Origin: Hymenobacter cavernae
GTDB taxonomy: Bacteria; Bacteroidota; Bacteroidia; Cytophagales; Hymenobacteraceae
Direction of reading: 5' to 3'
Length of the DNA stretch: 64,000 nt
NCBI RefSeq assembly: GCF_014641455.1
Contig: NZ_BMHT01000004.1
Span: 552,223 to 616,222 of the forward strand
The notes below the pieces were generated by a model, which saw nothing but the letters and a program-made list of their open reading frames with translations, was not told the DNA's origin and searched no databases. A program made the position numbers and the translations under genes. Positions within the stretch are counted from its first letter, which is position 1. Each line of letters begins with the position of its first letter. Positions 25,770-33,936 of this stretch are shown piece by piece.

Positions 25770-27677
25770 ATGAACGAGGACCGCTTAGCTTTTCTGAAAA
25801 CGGTACCGCCCTTCAACGTGCTGCCCGACGACGTGCTGGAAGGAGTGGTCGATTTGCTGAAAGAAGTGCATCATCCCAAAGAAGGCATGATCTACTTGCA
25901 GGATGAGACCAAGATGCGCGGCGTGGAAATCATTGTGGAAGGCGAGTACGAAACCTTCTTCTATGATAGCGAGCAGAACAAGCGCGTGCTGGAGTATTAT
26001 CGGCGCGGCTCCTGCTACGGCGGCGTGTCTATCTTACTGAATAAGAAGCGCTCTATCCGCACCGTCATTGCCAAGAAAGGCACCGTGGTGTACTTCCTGC
26101 ACCGCCACGATTTTCGGGAGTTGTGCCAGGCGTACGAAAGCTTCTTCCACTACTTCACGGCCCGCTACGGCGAGCGCATGCTCGATGATGAGTACGCGCA
26201 TTTTGTGAAGCCTTCCCGCGCACCCGAGGAAAACGCTATTGCCTCCGACCAATTCTACTCCCGGCGGCTGGAAGCTATTGAGTTTCGGGATCTGATAACC
26301 TGTCGGCAGGATGCCCCCGTGTACGAAGCGGCTCGCAACATGGCCGAGGGCAAAACCAGCTGCCTGTTTGTGACCGATGCCCAGGAAAATGTTATCGGCT
26401 ACGTGACGGATATTACCCTGCGCGACAACGTGGTAGCCCGCCAGACTGCCACCGATGCGCCGGTAGCGAGCATCATGGATACGCCGGTGGTTTCTATCGA
26501 GAGCACCGCGTACGTGTATGAGGCGCTACTGCTGATGTTTCGCACCAAAACCCGCTACTTGCTCATCAGCAGGGCGGGGAGCTACATTGGGTTCATTAGC
26601 CGCAACAAGCTGCTGAGTGACCAGGGTCAGTCGCCGTTCGTGTTCATTCAGTCGGTGCGGCAGGCACTGTCGGTCAATGAGTTGAAGCGTCGCTGGGAGG
26701 AGGTGCCCAAGATGGTGTACCAGCTGCTGAACCGCGGCGTGCGGGCCGAAATCGTGAACCAGGTAATTACGGCCGTGACGGACACCATTGCCCTGCGCGT
26801 CATTGAAGGCGTGGTGGTGGAAATGGGGCCGCCGCCGGCCAAGTTCGTGTTTATGGTGCTTGGCAGCGAAGGCCGCAAAGAGCAAACCCTGCTCACCGAC
26901 CAGGACAACGCCATCATCTACGAAGACAAAGCCAACGAGCAGCGCGAGCTGGTGCGCGAGTACTTCCTGCGCTTTGCCGAAATCATTTCTGATCGGCTTA
27001 ACTCCATTGGGTTCAGCTTCTGTGAGGGCGGCTACATGGCCAAAAACCCCAAGTGGACGCACTCCCTTTCGCACTGGAAGCGCAACTATCTGGAATGGAT
27101 GGCCGAGTCGAACCCTGATAAGGTGATGAAGTTTTCGGCCTTCTTCGATTGCCGCTACCTCTACGGCGACCCGAATATCATGGTCGAGCTCAAGGAGTTT
27201 CTGAACCAGGAAATGCAGCGCCCCCTGGACAGCTTCTTCCTGCACATGACCAACAACGCCCTGCAATACGAGCCGCCACTGACGTTCTTCCGCAACTTCC
27301 GCACCTTCACCATCGGCAATCAGCAGGTGTTCAACCTGAAGAAAACCATGACGCCCATCGTGGATCTGGTGCGGGTGTACGCGCTCAAGCACCGTATCTT
27401 CCTGACCAACACGGGCGAACGGCTGGAAGCCTTGCAACAACAGCACGTCTTCACCCAAAAAGAGTATCAGGAACTATTGCAAGCCTATTATTACCTGATG
27501 GGCATGCGCCTGAAAAAGCAAGCCATCCAGATCATCAACGACCGCACCGCGCCCGATAATTACCTGGACCCCAACAAGCTGACGAAAGTGGAGCAGGTAA
27601 CCTTGAAAGAAATTTTCAAGGTTATTTCCGACTTCCAGGTGCGCATCAAGGTTGGTTTTACGAAGTCATTGTATTAA
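25770..27677 (+). CDS. cNMP-binding/CBS/DUF294 nucleotidyltransferase-like protein
   Basis: A 635-residue cytoplasmic signalling protein. Domains in order: a cyclic-nucleotide-binding fold at about 10-115 ('GMIYLQDET', 'GVEIIVEGEYETF', 'GSCYGGVSILLNKKRSIRTV'), a CBS pair at about 160-285 ('MAEGKTSCLFVTDAQENVIG', 'YLLISRAGSYIGFISR'), a DUF294 nucleotidyltransferase domain at about 310-460 with 'VLGSEGRKEQTLLTDQDNAI' (G-S, R-x-E and D-x-D metal site), and a DUF294 C-terminal domain to the end. The ORF opens at 25662, but the ATG at 25770 ('NEDRLAFLKTVPPF') is the likely start. Known family members resemble GlnD-type signal transducers; the ligand is unknown. Confidence 0.9.
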   Translation: MNEDRLAFLKTVPPFNVLPDDVLEGVVDLLKEVHHPKEGMIYLQDETKMRGVEIIVEGEYETFFYDSEQNKRVLEYYRRGSCYGGVSILLNKKRSIRTVIAKKGTVVYFLHRHDFRELCQAYESFFHYFTARYGERMLDDEYAHFVKPSRAPEENAIASDQFYSRRLEAIEFRDLITCRQDAPVYEAARNMAEGKTSCLFVTDAQENVIGYVTDITLRDNVVARQTATDAPVASIMDTPVVSIESTAYVYEALLLMFRTKTRYLLISRAGSYIGFISRNKLLSDQGQSPFVFIQSVRQALSVNELKRRWEEVPKMVYQLLNRGVRAEIVNQVITAVTDTIALRVIEGVVVEMGPPPAKFVFMVLGSEGRKEQTLLTDQDNAIIYEDKANEQRELVREYFLRFAEIISDRLNSIGFSFCEGGYMAKNPKWTHSLSHWKRNYLEWMAESNPDKVMKFSAFFDCRYLYGDPNIMVELKEFLNQEMQRPLDSFFLHMTNNALQYEPPLTFFRNFRTFTIGNQQVFNLKKTMTPIVDLVRVYALKHRIFLTNTGERLEALQQQHVFTQKEYQELLQAYYYLMGMRLKKQAIQIINDRTAPDNYLDPNKLTKVEQVTLKEIFKVISDFQVRIKVGFTKSLY

Positions 27678-27688
27678 CCTAGCTTCCT

Positions 27689-27782
27689 GGCCCCAGGCCC
27701 AGGGTTGAACCCCCTGGCTATTTAGTGGGAGAAGAACTACTCGCTACGTATCCCAGGGTTTCAACCCTGGGATACCGGGGCC
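27689..27782. repeat. Inverted repeat with CCCAGGGTT(G)AACCC hairpins
   Basis: Two similar hairpins, one near 27699-27716 and one near 27750-27772, are arranged head to head between convergent genes, with outer GGCCCC/GGGGCC ends. It may terminate both transcripts. Confidence 0.65.
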
Positions 27783-27784
27783 TA

Positions 27785-28174
27785 TCAATGCACGATGCGC
27801 AGCTCGTAGTCGACAGCGCCATCGAGGGCGGTGACAGTGAAGGCGCCCACACGGCTGGGGCCGTACCCTAGGTTTACCTTCACAAACTCGTCGCGCACGG
27901 GCAGCAGCTCCAGAACCTCCTGGCGCAAAGCCTCGAGGTCCTCGTGCATGTTCTGAAGTTTTTGCTGCACCTCGTCGGCTTCTTGGTCGAAGCTGCCGGT
28001 GGCGGGCCGCTGGTCAAACTCGGCCTCTGCTTCGGCTATTTTTGCCTCCGTGACGGGCAGGTTGCGGGCCGCTACCGTCGCTTTTCGCAGCTCTTCTTCG
28101 GCCGCCAGGTAGGCAATAACTTTTTGCTCAAGCGGTATCAGCGCAGGGTCTAGGTATTCGAGATTACTGGACAT
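27785..28174 (-). CDS. Hypothetical coiled-coil protein
   Basis: A 129-residue acidic soluble protein. Residues about 10-100 are helical with coiled-coil character ('AYLAAEEELRKATVAARNLP', 'QKLQNMHEDLEALRQEVLEL'). The C-terminal 30 residues ('YGPSRVGAFTVTALDGAV') look like a small beta unit. No family recognised. Codon use is like the neighbours, supporting a real gene. A dispersed repeat begins 7 nt upstream of its start. Confidence 0.65.
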   Translation of the reverse strand: MSSNLEYLDPALIPLEQKVIAYLAAEEELRKATVAARNLPVTEAKIAEAEAEFDQRPATGSFDQEADEVQQKLQNMHEDLEALRQEVLELLPVRDEFVKVNLGYGPSRVGAFTVTALDGAVDYELRIVH

Positions 28175-28181
28175 AGGGGAG

Positions 28182-28275
28182 AGGCGGAAAGAAATATATC
28201 GTCAAGCCCAACAACGCAAACCGGGCGGGCAAGGATGCACTGAGCACCAGGAAACCAGCGCAGCCAGGCTTTAGT
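28182..28275. repeat. Dispersed repeat copy 1 (about 95 bp)
   Basis: Starts GAGAGGCGGAAAGAAATATA and is about 80% identical, without large gaps, to 48263-48352. Both copies lie in non-coding or 3'-end sequence on the same strand. No coding or RNA fold was recognised. Confidence 0.75.
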
Positions 28276-28341
28276 GTGTTGGCCTAACAGCTAAGTAGTA
28301 ACTAGCTGCTGAGCCGTAGCAACAGCCTTGCGAGAGCTACT

Positions 28342-28355
28342 CGCAAACGTTTGCG
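28342..28355. promoter_or_regulatory. Perfect palindrome CGCAAACGTTTGCG
   Basis: A 14-bp dyad with central CG, about 550 nt before susC1, sharing ten central bases (CAAACGTTTG) with the tkt site. Confidence 0.5.
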
Positions 28356-28655
28356 TGTTCAAAGACAAGCACACTATTTTTCACCATGATTGTTTTAATA
28401 ATCTAACTAGCTATCAGCATATTACCATAAAGCAGGAGGCCATTTACACAGGCTGCGGGGGTTTGCAATAGACTAATTTAACCCCGCTTTTCGCTTGAAA
28501 TGCCCCCTGCTAGGAGGCGAAACAAGCTCTACTTTCGTCTTGCAGAGTCACTTGGCTAAGAGCCCGTTTGAGGCTGGAAACAAGGTGCTCGATCTACTTG
28601 CTGGACCAGTACAAAAGATTAGAAGCTGTTTACGTCTGATTTTAAATACTAAAGC

Positions 28656-28671
28656 CTGGAAACGTTTCCAG
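28656..28671. promoter_or_regulatory. Perfect palindrome CTGGAAACGTTTCCAG
   Basis: A 16-bp perfect dyad, the longest of the set, about 230 nt before susC1. The form is that of LacI-family operators. Confidence 0.55.
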
Positions 28672-28900
28672 ACAGGAGGAAAAGCATTGATTAGCCTGCA
28701 AATCAGTTCTCCTTTTCTAAATGGCTCAGGCTTCCTGGCTGTGTCAGGTAAGCCGATACTTTAATGTGAACCGCTTCTAAGAGTCGAACTATCCTTGACT
28801 GCAAGTTGCTGCCACCTGCACAGCAGCACTACGGTTACTTGTAGTTAAGCGGTGAGTAAAGTTCCGTTGCCTACCTAGCTTTCTCAGTTCTCCCTACTAT

Positions 28901-31900
28901 ATGATAAAACCTTTACACCGAAGGGGCTTCCGACGTTTGCTCTTGCTTGCGGCTGGTATGGCTGGCAGCAACTACGTGCTGGCCCAAACCTCACCAACGC
29001 AGGCGCCGATTGTGGCCCCTGCCACCAACGCGCCGGCTCCTGCCTCCACGCCAGGTACGCCACCCGAGCTAGCTAAGCCTCCCATACCGACGGTGTTTAC
29101 GGCTTCCGTCACCGATGAAAACGGCGAGCCGCTGACGGGTGTGCACCTGGCTAATGAGAGCGGCTCGATTGCGGCGGTAACCGATTCGGTAGGCCAAGCG
29201 GAAATGCCGGGCATCAACGCGGGCGAAACGCTGCTGCTGAGCGTAGAGAATTCGGTGGTGCGGCGCTTCGTGGCAGGCGCCGACCAGAAGCCGATTATCG
29301 CCCTCGACACGAAGAACGCGGCCGTGGCGCGGCTCAAGCCGGTGCGGCTGCTGTTTAATACATCCATCCGGCCCGACTTAACGGCAGCTTCCACACAATC
29401 GATTTACTACCGCGACTTGCAGAAGTTTCCGGTAACTACCTTCCTCAATGCGCTGGCCGGCCAAGCGGCGGGTGTGCAGGCCATTCAGCTGTCGGGGCGC
29501 CCCAGCGACGACTTTTCGGTGGTCTCGGTGCTAGGGTGGAACCCCACCATTGTGATTGATGGCATTGCGCGGTCCAGCAGCTCCCTGGACCCGGTTACCT
29601 CGTTCGACTTAGAGGAAATTGAGTCGGTGACGGTGCTGAAGGATGCGCTGTCGACCGCCATGCTAGGGGTGCGCAACACCAACGGCGGCATTCTGAACGT
29701 GACCACGCGCCGGGGCACGCCGGGCCAGCCGCGGATTTCCTTTACGGTGCAATCGGCTACGCAGCAACCGCTTAAGTTCCCGAAAGCCCTTGATGCCTAC
29801 GACTACGCTACCCTCTACAACGAGGCCCGGGTGAACGACGGCCTCGCGCCGGTATACACCCAGGCCGACCTGGCCTTGTACCAAAACGGGCAGGACCCCA
29901 TCGGCCACCCCAACGTGAACTGGCGCGATCAGGTGCTGAAAAAGTCGTCGCAACTCAATCGATACACCTTTAGCGCGAGCGGCGGCAATCAGTTCTCGAA
30001 GTACTTCGTGTCGTTGGAGCACCTGAGCCAGTCGGGCCTGCTGCAAACCAGCGACATCAATAAGTACAACACCAGCAACGACTACAAAGCCTACACGGTC
30101 CGCTCGAACATCGACCTGCAGCTGAGCAAGAAGCTGACCGGCGGCATCCGCCTGCTGGGGCGCATCCTGAACGGCAACGACGCGGGTTCGACCACAACCA
30201 CCATCCTGTCGTCGCTGCTGAATACGCCGGCCAACGCCTACCCGGTTTTCAATACCAACGGCTCGTACGGCGGCACCCAGCAGTTTCAAAACAACCTCTA
30301 CGCGCAGACAGTAGGCTCGGGCTACCGCCAGAACTACAAGCGAAACGTCATTGCCGACTTCTACCTGCAACGCTCGCTCGATGAGCTGACGCCCGGCCTG
30401 TTTGTGCGGGGCACTGGCTCGTACTACGCCAGCCTGTCGGAGAACATTGCGCGCAACAAGACGTTTGCCACTTTCCTGCAAACCACGCCGGCCACCGGCA
30501 ACCCCACTTACCAGCAGTTTGGCACCAACGGCGACCAGGCTAATGGCAACAGCATCTCTTACCAGAGCAACACCACGTACCTGGAAGCGGCCCTGGGCTA
30601 CAACCGGCAGTTTGCCGCGCACGGGCTGAATGCCATTGTGGTCGGCAGCCGCCAATCGGCCAATACCGACTCCGATCTGCCATACACGGTAACGGGTTTG
30701 TCGGGTCGGTTTTCGTACAACTACCAGCAGAAATACGTGGCGGAGCTGGCTTTCGGTCTGAACGGCTCGAACCGCTACCCCGACAACGGCAGCACCAAAT
30801 ACGGCTTCTTCCCGGCGGCGGGCCTGGCCTGGAACATCTCGCGGGAGAGCTTCCTGGAGTCGCAGAAGTGGCTGTCGTTTCTGAAGCTGTACACCTCCAT
30901 TGGCCTAACGGGCAACGACAACCCCGGCTACTTCAGCTACATCCAAACCTACTTCGACACGCCCGCTGTGTACTTCGGCACGGGTGCTGGCACGCAAAGC
31001 GCCAACACCGAACAGGTTTTGGCTACCATCGATCGCACCTGGGAGAAGGCCCGCAAGCTGACCCTAGGTGTGCAGGGCGCCGTGCTCGACAACCACCTAG
31101 GTTTTACCCTGGAGTACTACAACTCGCTCTACTACGACATGCTCCAGCAGCGCGGGCGCAGCACCACGCTGCTGGGCCAGCTCTACCCCGACGAGAACAT
31201 CGGCCGCTACCACTTCTACGGCGTGACCGGCCAGCTGACGTACCAGCAGTCGTTTGGCAACCTAGGTTTGTTTGCCACTGCCAACATCGGCGTGCAGAAT
31301 TCGCGGGTACTTTCCATTGACGAGGTGTACCGCCCCTACGAATGGATGCAGCGAACCGGACAGCCTGTAGGTCAGAGCTTTGGCTACGTGGCGGAAGGCT
31401 TGTTCCAGAACGCGGCCGATGTAGCCGGCCACGCCACGACCGTAGGCTACACGCCCCAGCCCGGCGACATCAAGTACAAAGACCTGAATGGCGACGGCAT
31501 CATCGATCAGTTCGACCAGGCGGCTATCGGCTCCACCAAGCCCTCGATTCCATTCGGCGTCACGGTGGGCGCACGCTGGAAGGGCTTCGACTTCTCGGTG
31601 CTGCTGCAAGGCGTGCTCAACCGGCAGGTGTACCTGCAGGGTAACAGCGAATATGCCTTCCAGAACAACGGCTTCGGCGGCGCCTTCGAGCAGCACCTCG
31701 ACCGCTGGACGCCCAGCAACCCCAACGCCACCTACCCGCGCGTGGGCCTGGGCAACAACCTCAACAACTTCGCCACCTCCAGCTTCTGGCTGCACAACAA
31801 CAATTACATGCGCCTGAAGAACGTGGAGCTAGGCTATACGTTCCCGCTGAACCTCAGCCAGCGGGCGCGGGTGCAAGGTGTGCGGCTGTTCTTCAACGCC

Positions 31901-32008
31901 ACGAACTTGCTGACCTTCAGTCAGTACGACCGCATCGACCCGGAAGTGTACAACGCGGCTTATCCCATTCAGCGCCTGCTCAACCTAGGTCTCAACATCA
32001 AGCTATAG
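28901..32008 (+). CDS. SusC/RagA-type TonB-dependent transporter (PUL copy 1)
   Basis: A 1035-residue outer-membrane transporter for oligosaccharides, powered by TonB. After a signal peptide ('LLLLAAGMAGSNYVLAQ') comes an unusual spacer rich in P, A and T (residues about 28-62), then a divergent carboxypeptidase-like beta domain ('TASVTDENGEPLTGVHLANE'). The plug has 'FLNALAGQAAGVQAIQLSG', 'TIVIDGIARSS' and 'IESVTVLKDALSTAMLGVRN', SusC hallmarks. The barrel ends 'QRLLNLGLNIKL', where N-L-G is encoded by an ACCTAGGT site. It starts the PUL; susD1 follows after an inverted repeat. The plug and N-terminal domain are more divergent than those of copy 2, so the two may import different fragments. 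Confidence 0.93.
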   Translation: MIKPLHRRGFRRLLLLAAGMAGSNYVLAQTSPTQAPIVAPATNAPAPASTPGTPPELAKPPIPTVFTASVTDENGEPLTGVHLANESGSIAAVTDSVGQAEMPGINAGETLLLSVENSVVRRFVAGADQKPIIALDTKNAAVARLKPVRLLFNTSIRPDLTAASTQSIYYRDLQKFPVTTFLNALAGQAAGVQAIQLSGRPSDDFSVVSVLGWNPTIVIDGIARSSSSLDPVTSFDLEEIESVTVLKDALSTAMLGVRNTNGGILNVTTRRGTPGQPRISFTVQSATQQPLKFPKALDAYDYATLYNEARVNDGLAPVYTQADLALYQNGQDPIGHPNVNWRDQVLKKSSQLNRYTFSASGGNQFSKYFVSLEHLSQSGLLQTSDINKYNTSNDYKAYTVRSNIDLQLSKKLTGGIRLLGRILNGNDAGSTTTTILSSLLNTPANAYPVFNTNGSYGGTQQFQNNLYAQTVGSGYRQNYKRNVIADFYLQRSLDELTPGLFVRGTGSYYASLSENIARNKTFATFLQTTPATGNPTYQQFGTNGDQANGNSISYQSNTTYLEAALGYNRQFAAHGLNAIVVGSRQSANTDSDLPYTVTGLSGRFSYNYQQKYVAELAFGLNGSNRYPDNGSTKYGFFPAAGLAWNISRESFLESQKWLSFLKLYTSIGLTGNDNPGYFSYIQTYFDTPAVYFGTGAGTQSANTEQVLATIDRTWEKARKLTLGVQGAVLDNHLGFTLEYYNSLYYDMLQQRGRSTTLLGQLYPDENIGRYHFYGVTGQLTYQQSFGNLGLFATANIGVQNSRVLSIDEVYRPYEWMQRTGQPVGQSFGYVAEGLFQNAADVAGHATTVGYTPQPGDIKYKDLNGDGIIDQFDQAAIGSTKPSIPFGVTVGARWKGFDFSVLLQGVLNRQVYLQGNSEYAFQNNGFGGAFEQHLDRWTPSNPNATYPRVGLGNNLNNFATSSFWLHNNNYMRLKNVELGYTFPLNLSQRARVQGVRLFFNATNLLTFSQYDRIDPEVYNAAYPIQRLLNLGLNIKL

Positions 32009-32106
32009 TTTTTTTAGCTGGTAGCTATTGGCTGTTAGCTGCTAGCTTTTTTCAGCCGGTATCTTCCCCATAATAGCTACCAGCTAACAGCTAAAAAAAC
32101 TATAGC
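32003..32106. repeat. AGCTGTTAGCT-family inverted repeat between susC1 and susD1
   Basis: Arms 32003-32029 and about 32073-32106 start and end CTATAG and pair over more than 25 nt. The susC1 stop codon lies inside the left arm. A similar family occurs at 33.85, 60.97 and 62.5 kb. It may set the SusC:SusD transcript ratio. Confidence 0.75.
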
Positions 32107-32121
32107 CAAGAGCTTCAGCAT

Positions 32122-33837
32122 ATGAATCAAAAGCTACTCATTCCTTTGGCGGCCCTGGTGCTGGCCCTGGGTACCACTGCTTGCAAGAAAGATCCCGAAA
32201 CCGAGCCGCGCTACCTCATCACCGATGAGCTGGAGTGGGACAACGCCGACAAGAACGCGACCCTGGCGCAGTGGTTTCTCAACGACCTGTACTCGTATCT
32301 GCCCGGTGGCTTCAACCGCGTGGGCACGGGTACGGACCCCGGCGACTTTCTCGACGCTGCCTCCGGCGATGCGTTGCCCTCGCGCAACAACCGGCCGGTG
32401 GAATATTACCTCACCGGCACGGTGAGCGTGGTCAATAACCCGGATGCGTATTGGAGTTCGGCCTACGCGGCCGTCCGGCGGACCAACATCTTCCTGGCCA
32501 ACGTTGACAAGGTGCCGGCGACGGCTGCTAACCTAGGCTTGTGGAAGGCTGAGGCGCGCTTCATCCGGGCCATGATGTACTTCGAACTGGTGAAGCGCTA
32601 CGGCGGCGTGCCGCTCATCGGCGACAAGGTGTTTACCCTCACCGATGATCTCGCGCTGCCGCGCAACACCTACGAGGAGTGCGTCAACTACATCGTGAGC
32701 GAGTGCGACGCCATCAAGGGCGACCTGCGCAAAGACGCGAGCCTGGCCGACGCCGATTGGGGCCGCATCACGCAGGGCTGCGCCATTGCACTTAAGGGCC
32801 GGATGCTGCTCTACGCGGCTAGCCCGCTGTTCAACGGGGGCGGCGTAAACGGGGCCGGCGCGTTGCAGGGCTATCCTTCATACGACGCCAACCGCTGGCA
32901 AAAGGTGCTCGACGCGGCGCAGGAGCTGGTGGGCCTCAACTACTTCGCCCTGCAAACCTCGACTTCGGCGGCGCCGGCGGCTTACCTGAGCGTGTTCACG
33001 ACGAAGCGTAACCGGGAAATCATCTTGGGCAAGCAGGTAGCGAACAGCACCCTCATCGAGCAGTACAACACGCCTATCGGCTACAACTCGGCCAGCATTA
33101 GCAGCCTGGGGCTCACCAGCCCGACCCAGGATTTTGTGGATGCCTTTCCGACCAACGCGGGGGCGGCCGTTTCGACCACGGGTGCCGTTTCCTACATCAA
33201 CCGCGACCCGCGCCTGGCCGCTACGGTATTCACCAACGGCACTAAGTGGCTGAACCGCAACGTCGAAACGTTCACGGGTGGCCTCGACCGGCCGGGCGGC
33301 AGCGCCGTGCAGACCCGCACCGGCTACTACCTTCGCAAGTTTATGGGCGACTTCACCAGCGCCACGGCCTTCTCGAACACTAGCCACAACTTCCCCATTT
33401 TCCGCTACGCCGAAACGCTTCTCAACGCCGCCGAGGCGCTTAACGAGCTAGGTCGCACCGAGGACGCCATGCAGCGCATCTTCGCGATTCGGCAGCGGGC
33501 GGGCATTACGGCCGGTTCGCCGGCGCGATACGGCGTGAAGCTAGGTATCAGCCAGAGCGAGGCCCGCGACTTGATCCGCAACGAGCGCCGCATTGAGCTG
33601 AGCTTCGAGGAGCACCGCTTCTGGGACGTGCGCCGCTGGAAAATTGCCGAAACTGCGCTGAGCGGCCCACTCTACGGCGTGCAGATTACCAGGGAAGGCA
33701 CCGCTGCCAACCCAACTTACATCTACACGCGCCAGCAGGTAGCCACCATGACCTTCCAACCTAGGTTGTACTACCTGCCGCTGCCCTACGACGAGACCAC
33801 CAAGAACCTGAACCTGACACAAAACCCCGGCTGGTGA
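32122..33837 (+). CDS. SusD/RagB-type glycan-binding lipoprotein (PUL copy 1)
   Basis: A 571-residue surface lipoprotein that caps SusC and binds glycans. The signal peptide ends in a lipobox 'LGTTACKKDPE' near residue 20 with acidic residues following. The TPR-like helical SusD core is seen in 'RRTNIFLANVDKVPAT', 'EARFIRAMMYFELVKRYGGV', 'LKGRMLLYAASPLFNG', and the conserved C-terminal pair 'AETLLNAAEALNELGRTEDA' and 'LIRNERRIELSFEEHRFWDV', ending 'LTQNPGW'. Pairs with the upstream SusC. Confidence 0.95.
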   Translation: MNQKLLIPLAALVLALGTTACKKDPETEPRYLITDELEWDNADKNATLAQWFLNDLYSYLPGGFNRVGTGTDPGDFLDAASGDALPSRNNRPVEYYLTGTVSVVNNPDAYWSSAYAAVRRTNIFLANVDKVPATAANLGLWKAEARFIRAMMYFELVKRYGGVPLIGDKVFTLTDDLALPRNTYEECVNYIVSECDAIKGDLRKDASLADADWGRITQGCAIALKGRMLLYAASPLFNGGGVNGAGALQGYPSYDANRWQKVLDAAQELVGLNYFALQTSTSAAPAAYLSVFTTKRNREIILGKQVANSTLIEQYNTPIGYNSASISSLGLTSPTQDFVDAFPTNAGAAVSTTGAVSYINRDPRLAATVFTNGTKWLNRNVETFTGGLDRPGGSAVQTRTGYYLRKFMGDFTSATAFSNTSHNFPIFRYAETLLNAAEALNELGRTEDAMQRIFAIRQRAGITAGSPARYGVKLGISQSEARDLIRNERRIELSFEEHRFWDVRRWKIAETALSGPLYGVQITREGTAANPTYIYTRQQVATMTFQPRLYYLPLPYDETTKNLNLTQNPGW

Positions 33838-33844
33838 TTTTCAA

Positions 33845-33935
33845 GCTGTTAGCTGCTGGCTAGTAGCGGTTAGCTTCTTTTTGAGCTGACTTCTGATAAA
33901 GCCAGCAGCTAACAGCAAGCCGCTAACAGCTAACA
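33845..33935. repeat. AGCTGTTAGCT-family repeat between susD1 and susC2
   Basis: Several copies of CTGTTAGCTGCTGGC-like sequence occur in both orientations within 95 nt, forming alternative hairpins. Same family as 32003-32106. Confidence 0.7.
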
Positions 33936-33936
33936 G

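Larger units (their letters stand above)
28276..28900. other. Long upstream region of the polysaccharide utilisation locus
   Basis: About 625 nt without a gene before susC1. It holds two perfect AAACGTTT-centred palindromes (28342 and 28656), a moderately AT-rich stretch at 28370-28430, and a 5' leader of unknown extent. No AraC, sigma/anti-sigma or hybrid sensor gene adjoins the locus. Confidence 0.6.

Noticed and set aside
26526..27458. Minus-strand ORF of 310 codons over the DUF294 gene
   Set aside because: Antisense shadow; the plus-strand gene has clear domains throughout.
29663..30655. Minus-strand ORF of 330 codons over susC1
   Set aside because: Antisense shadow of a complete TonB-dependent transporter.
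33845..33935. Clustered short repeats considered as a CRISPR array
   Set aside because: Units differ in orientation and spacing, with no unique spacers and no cas genes.
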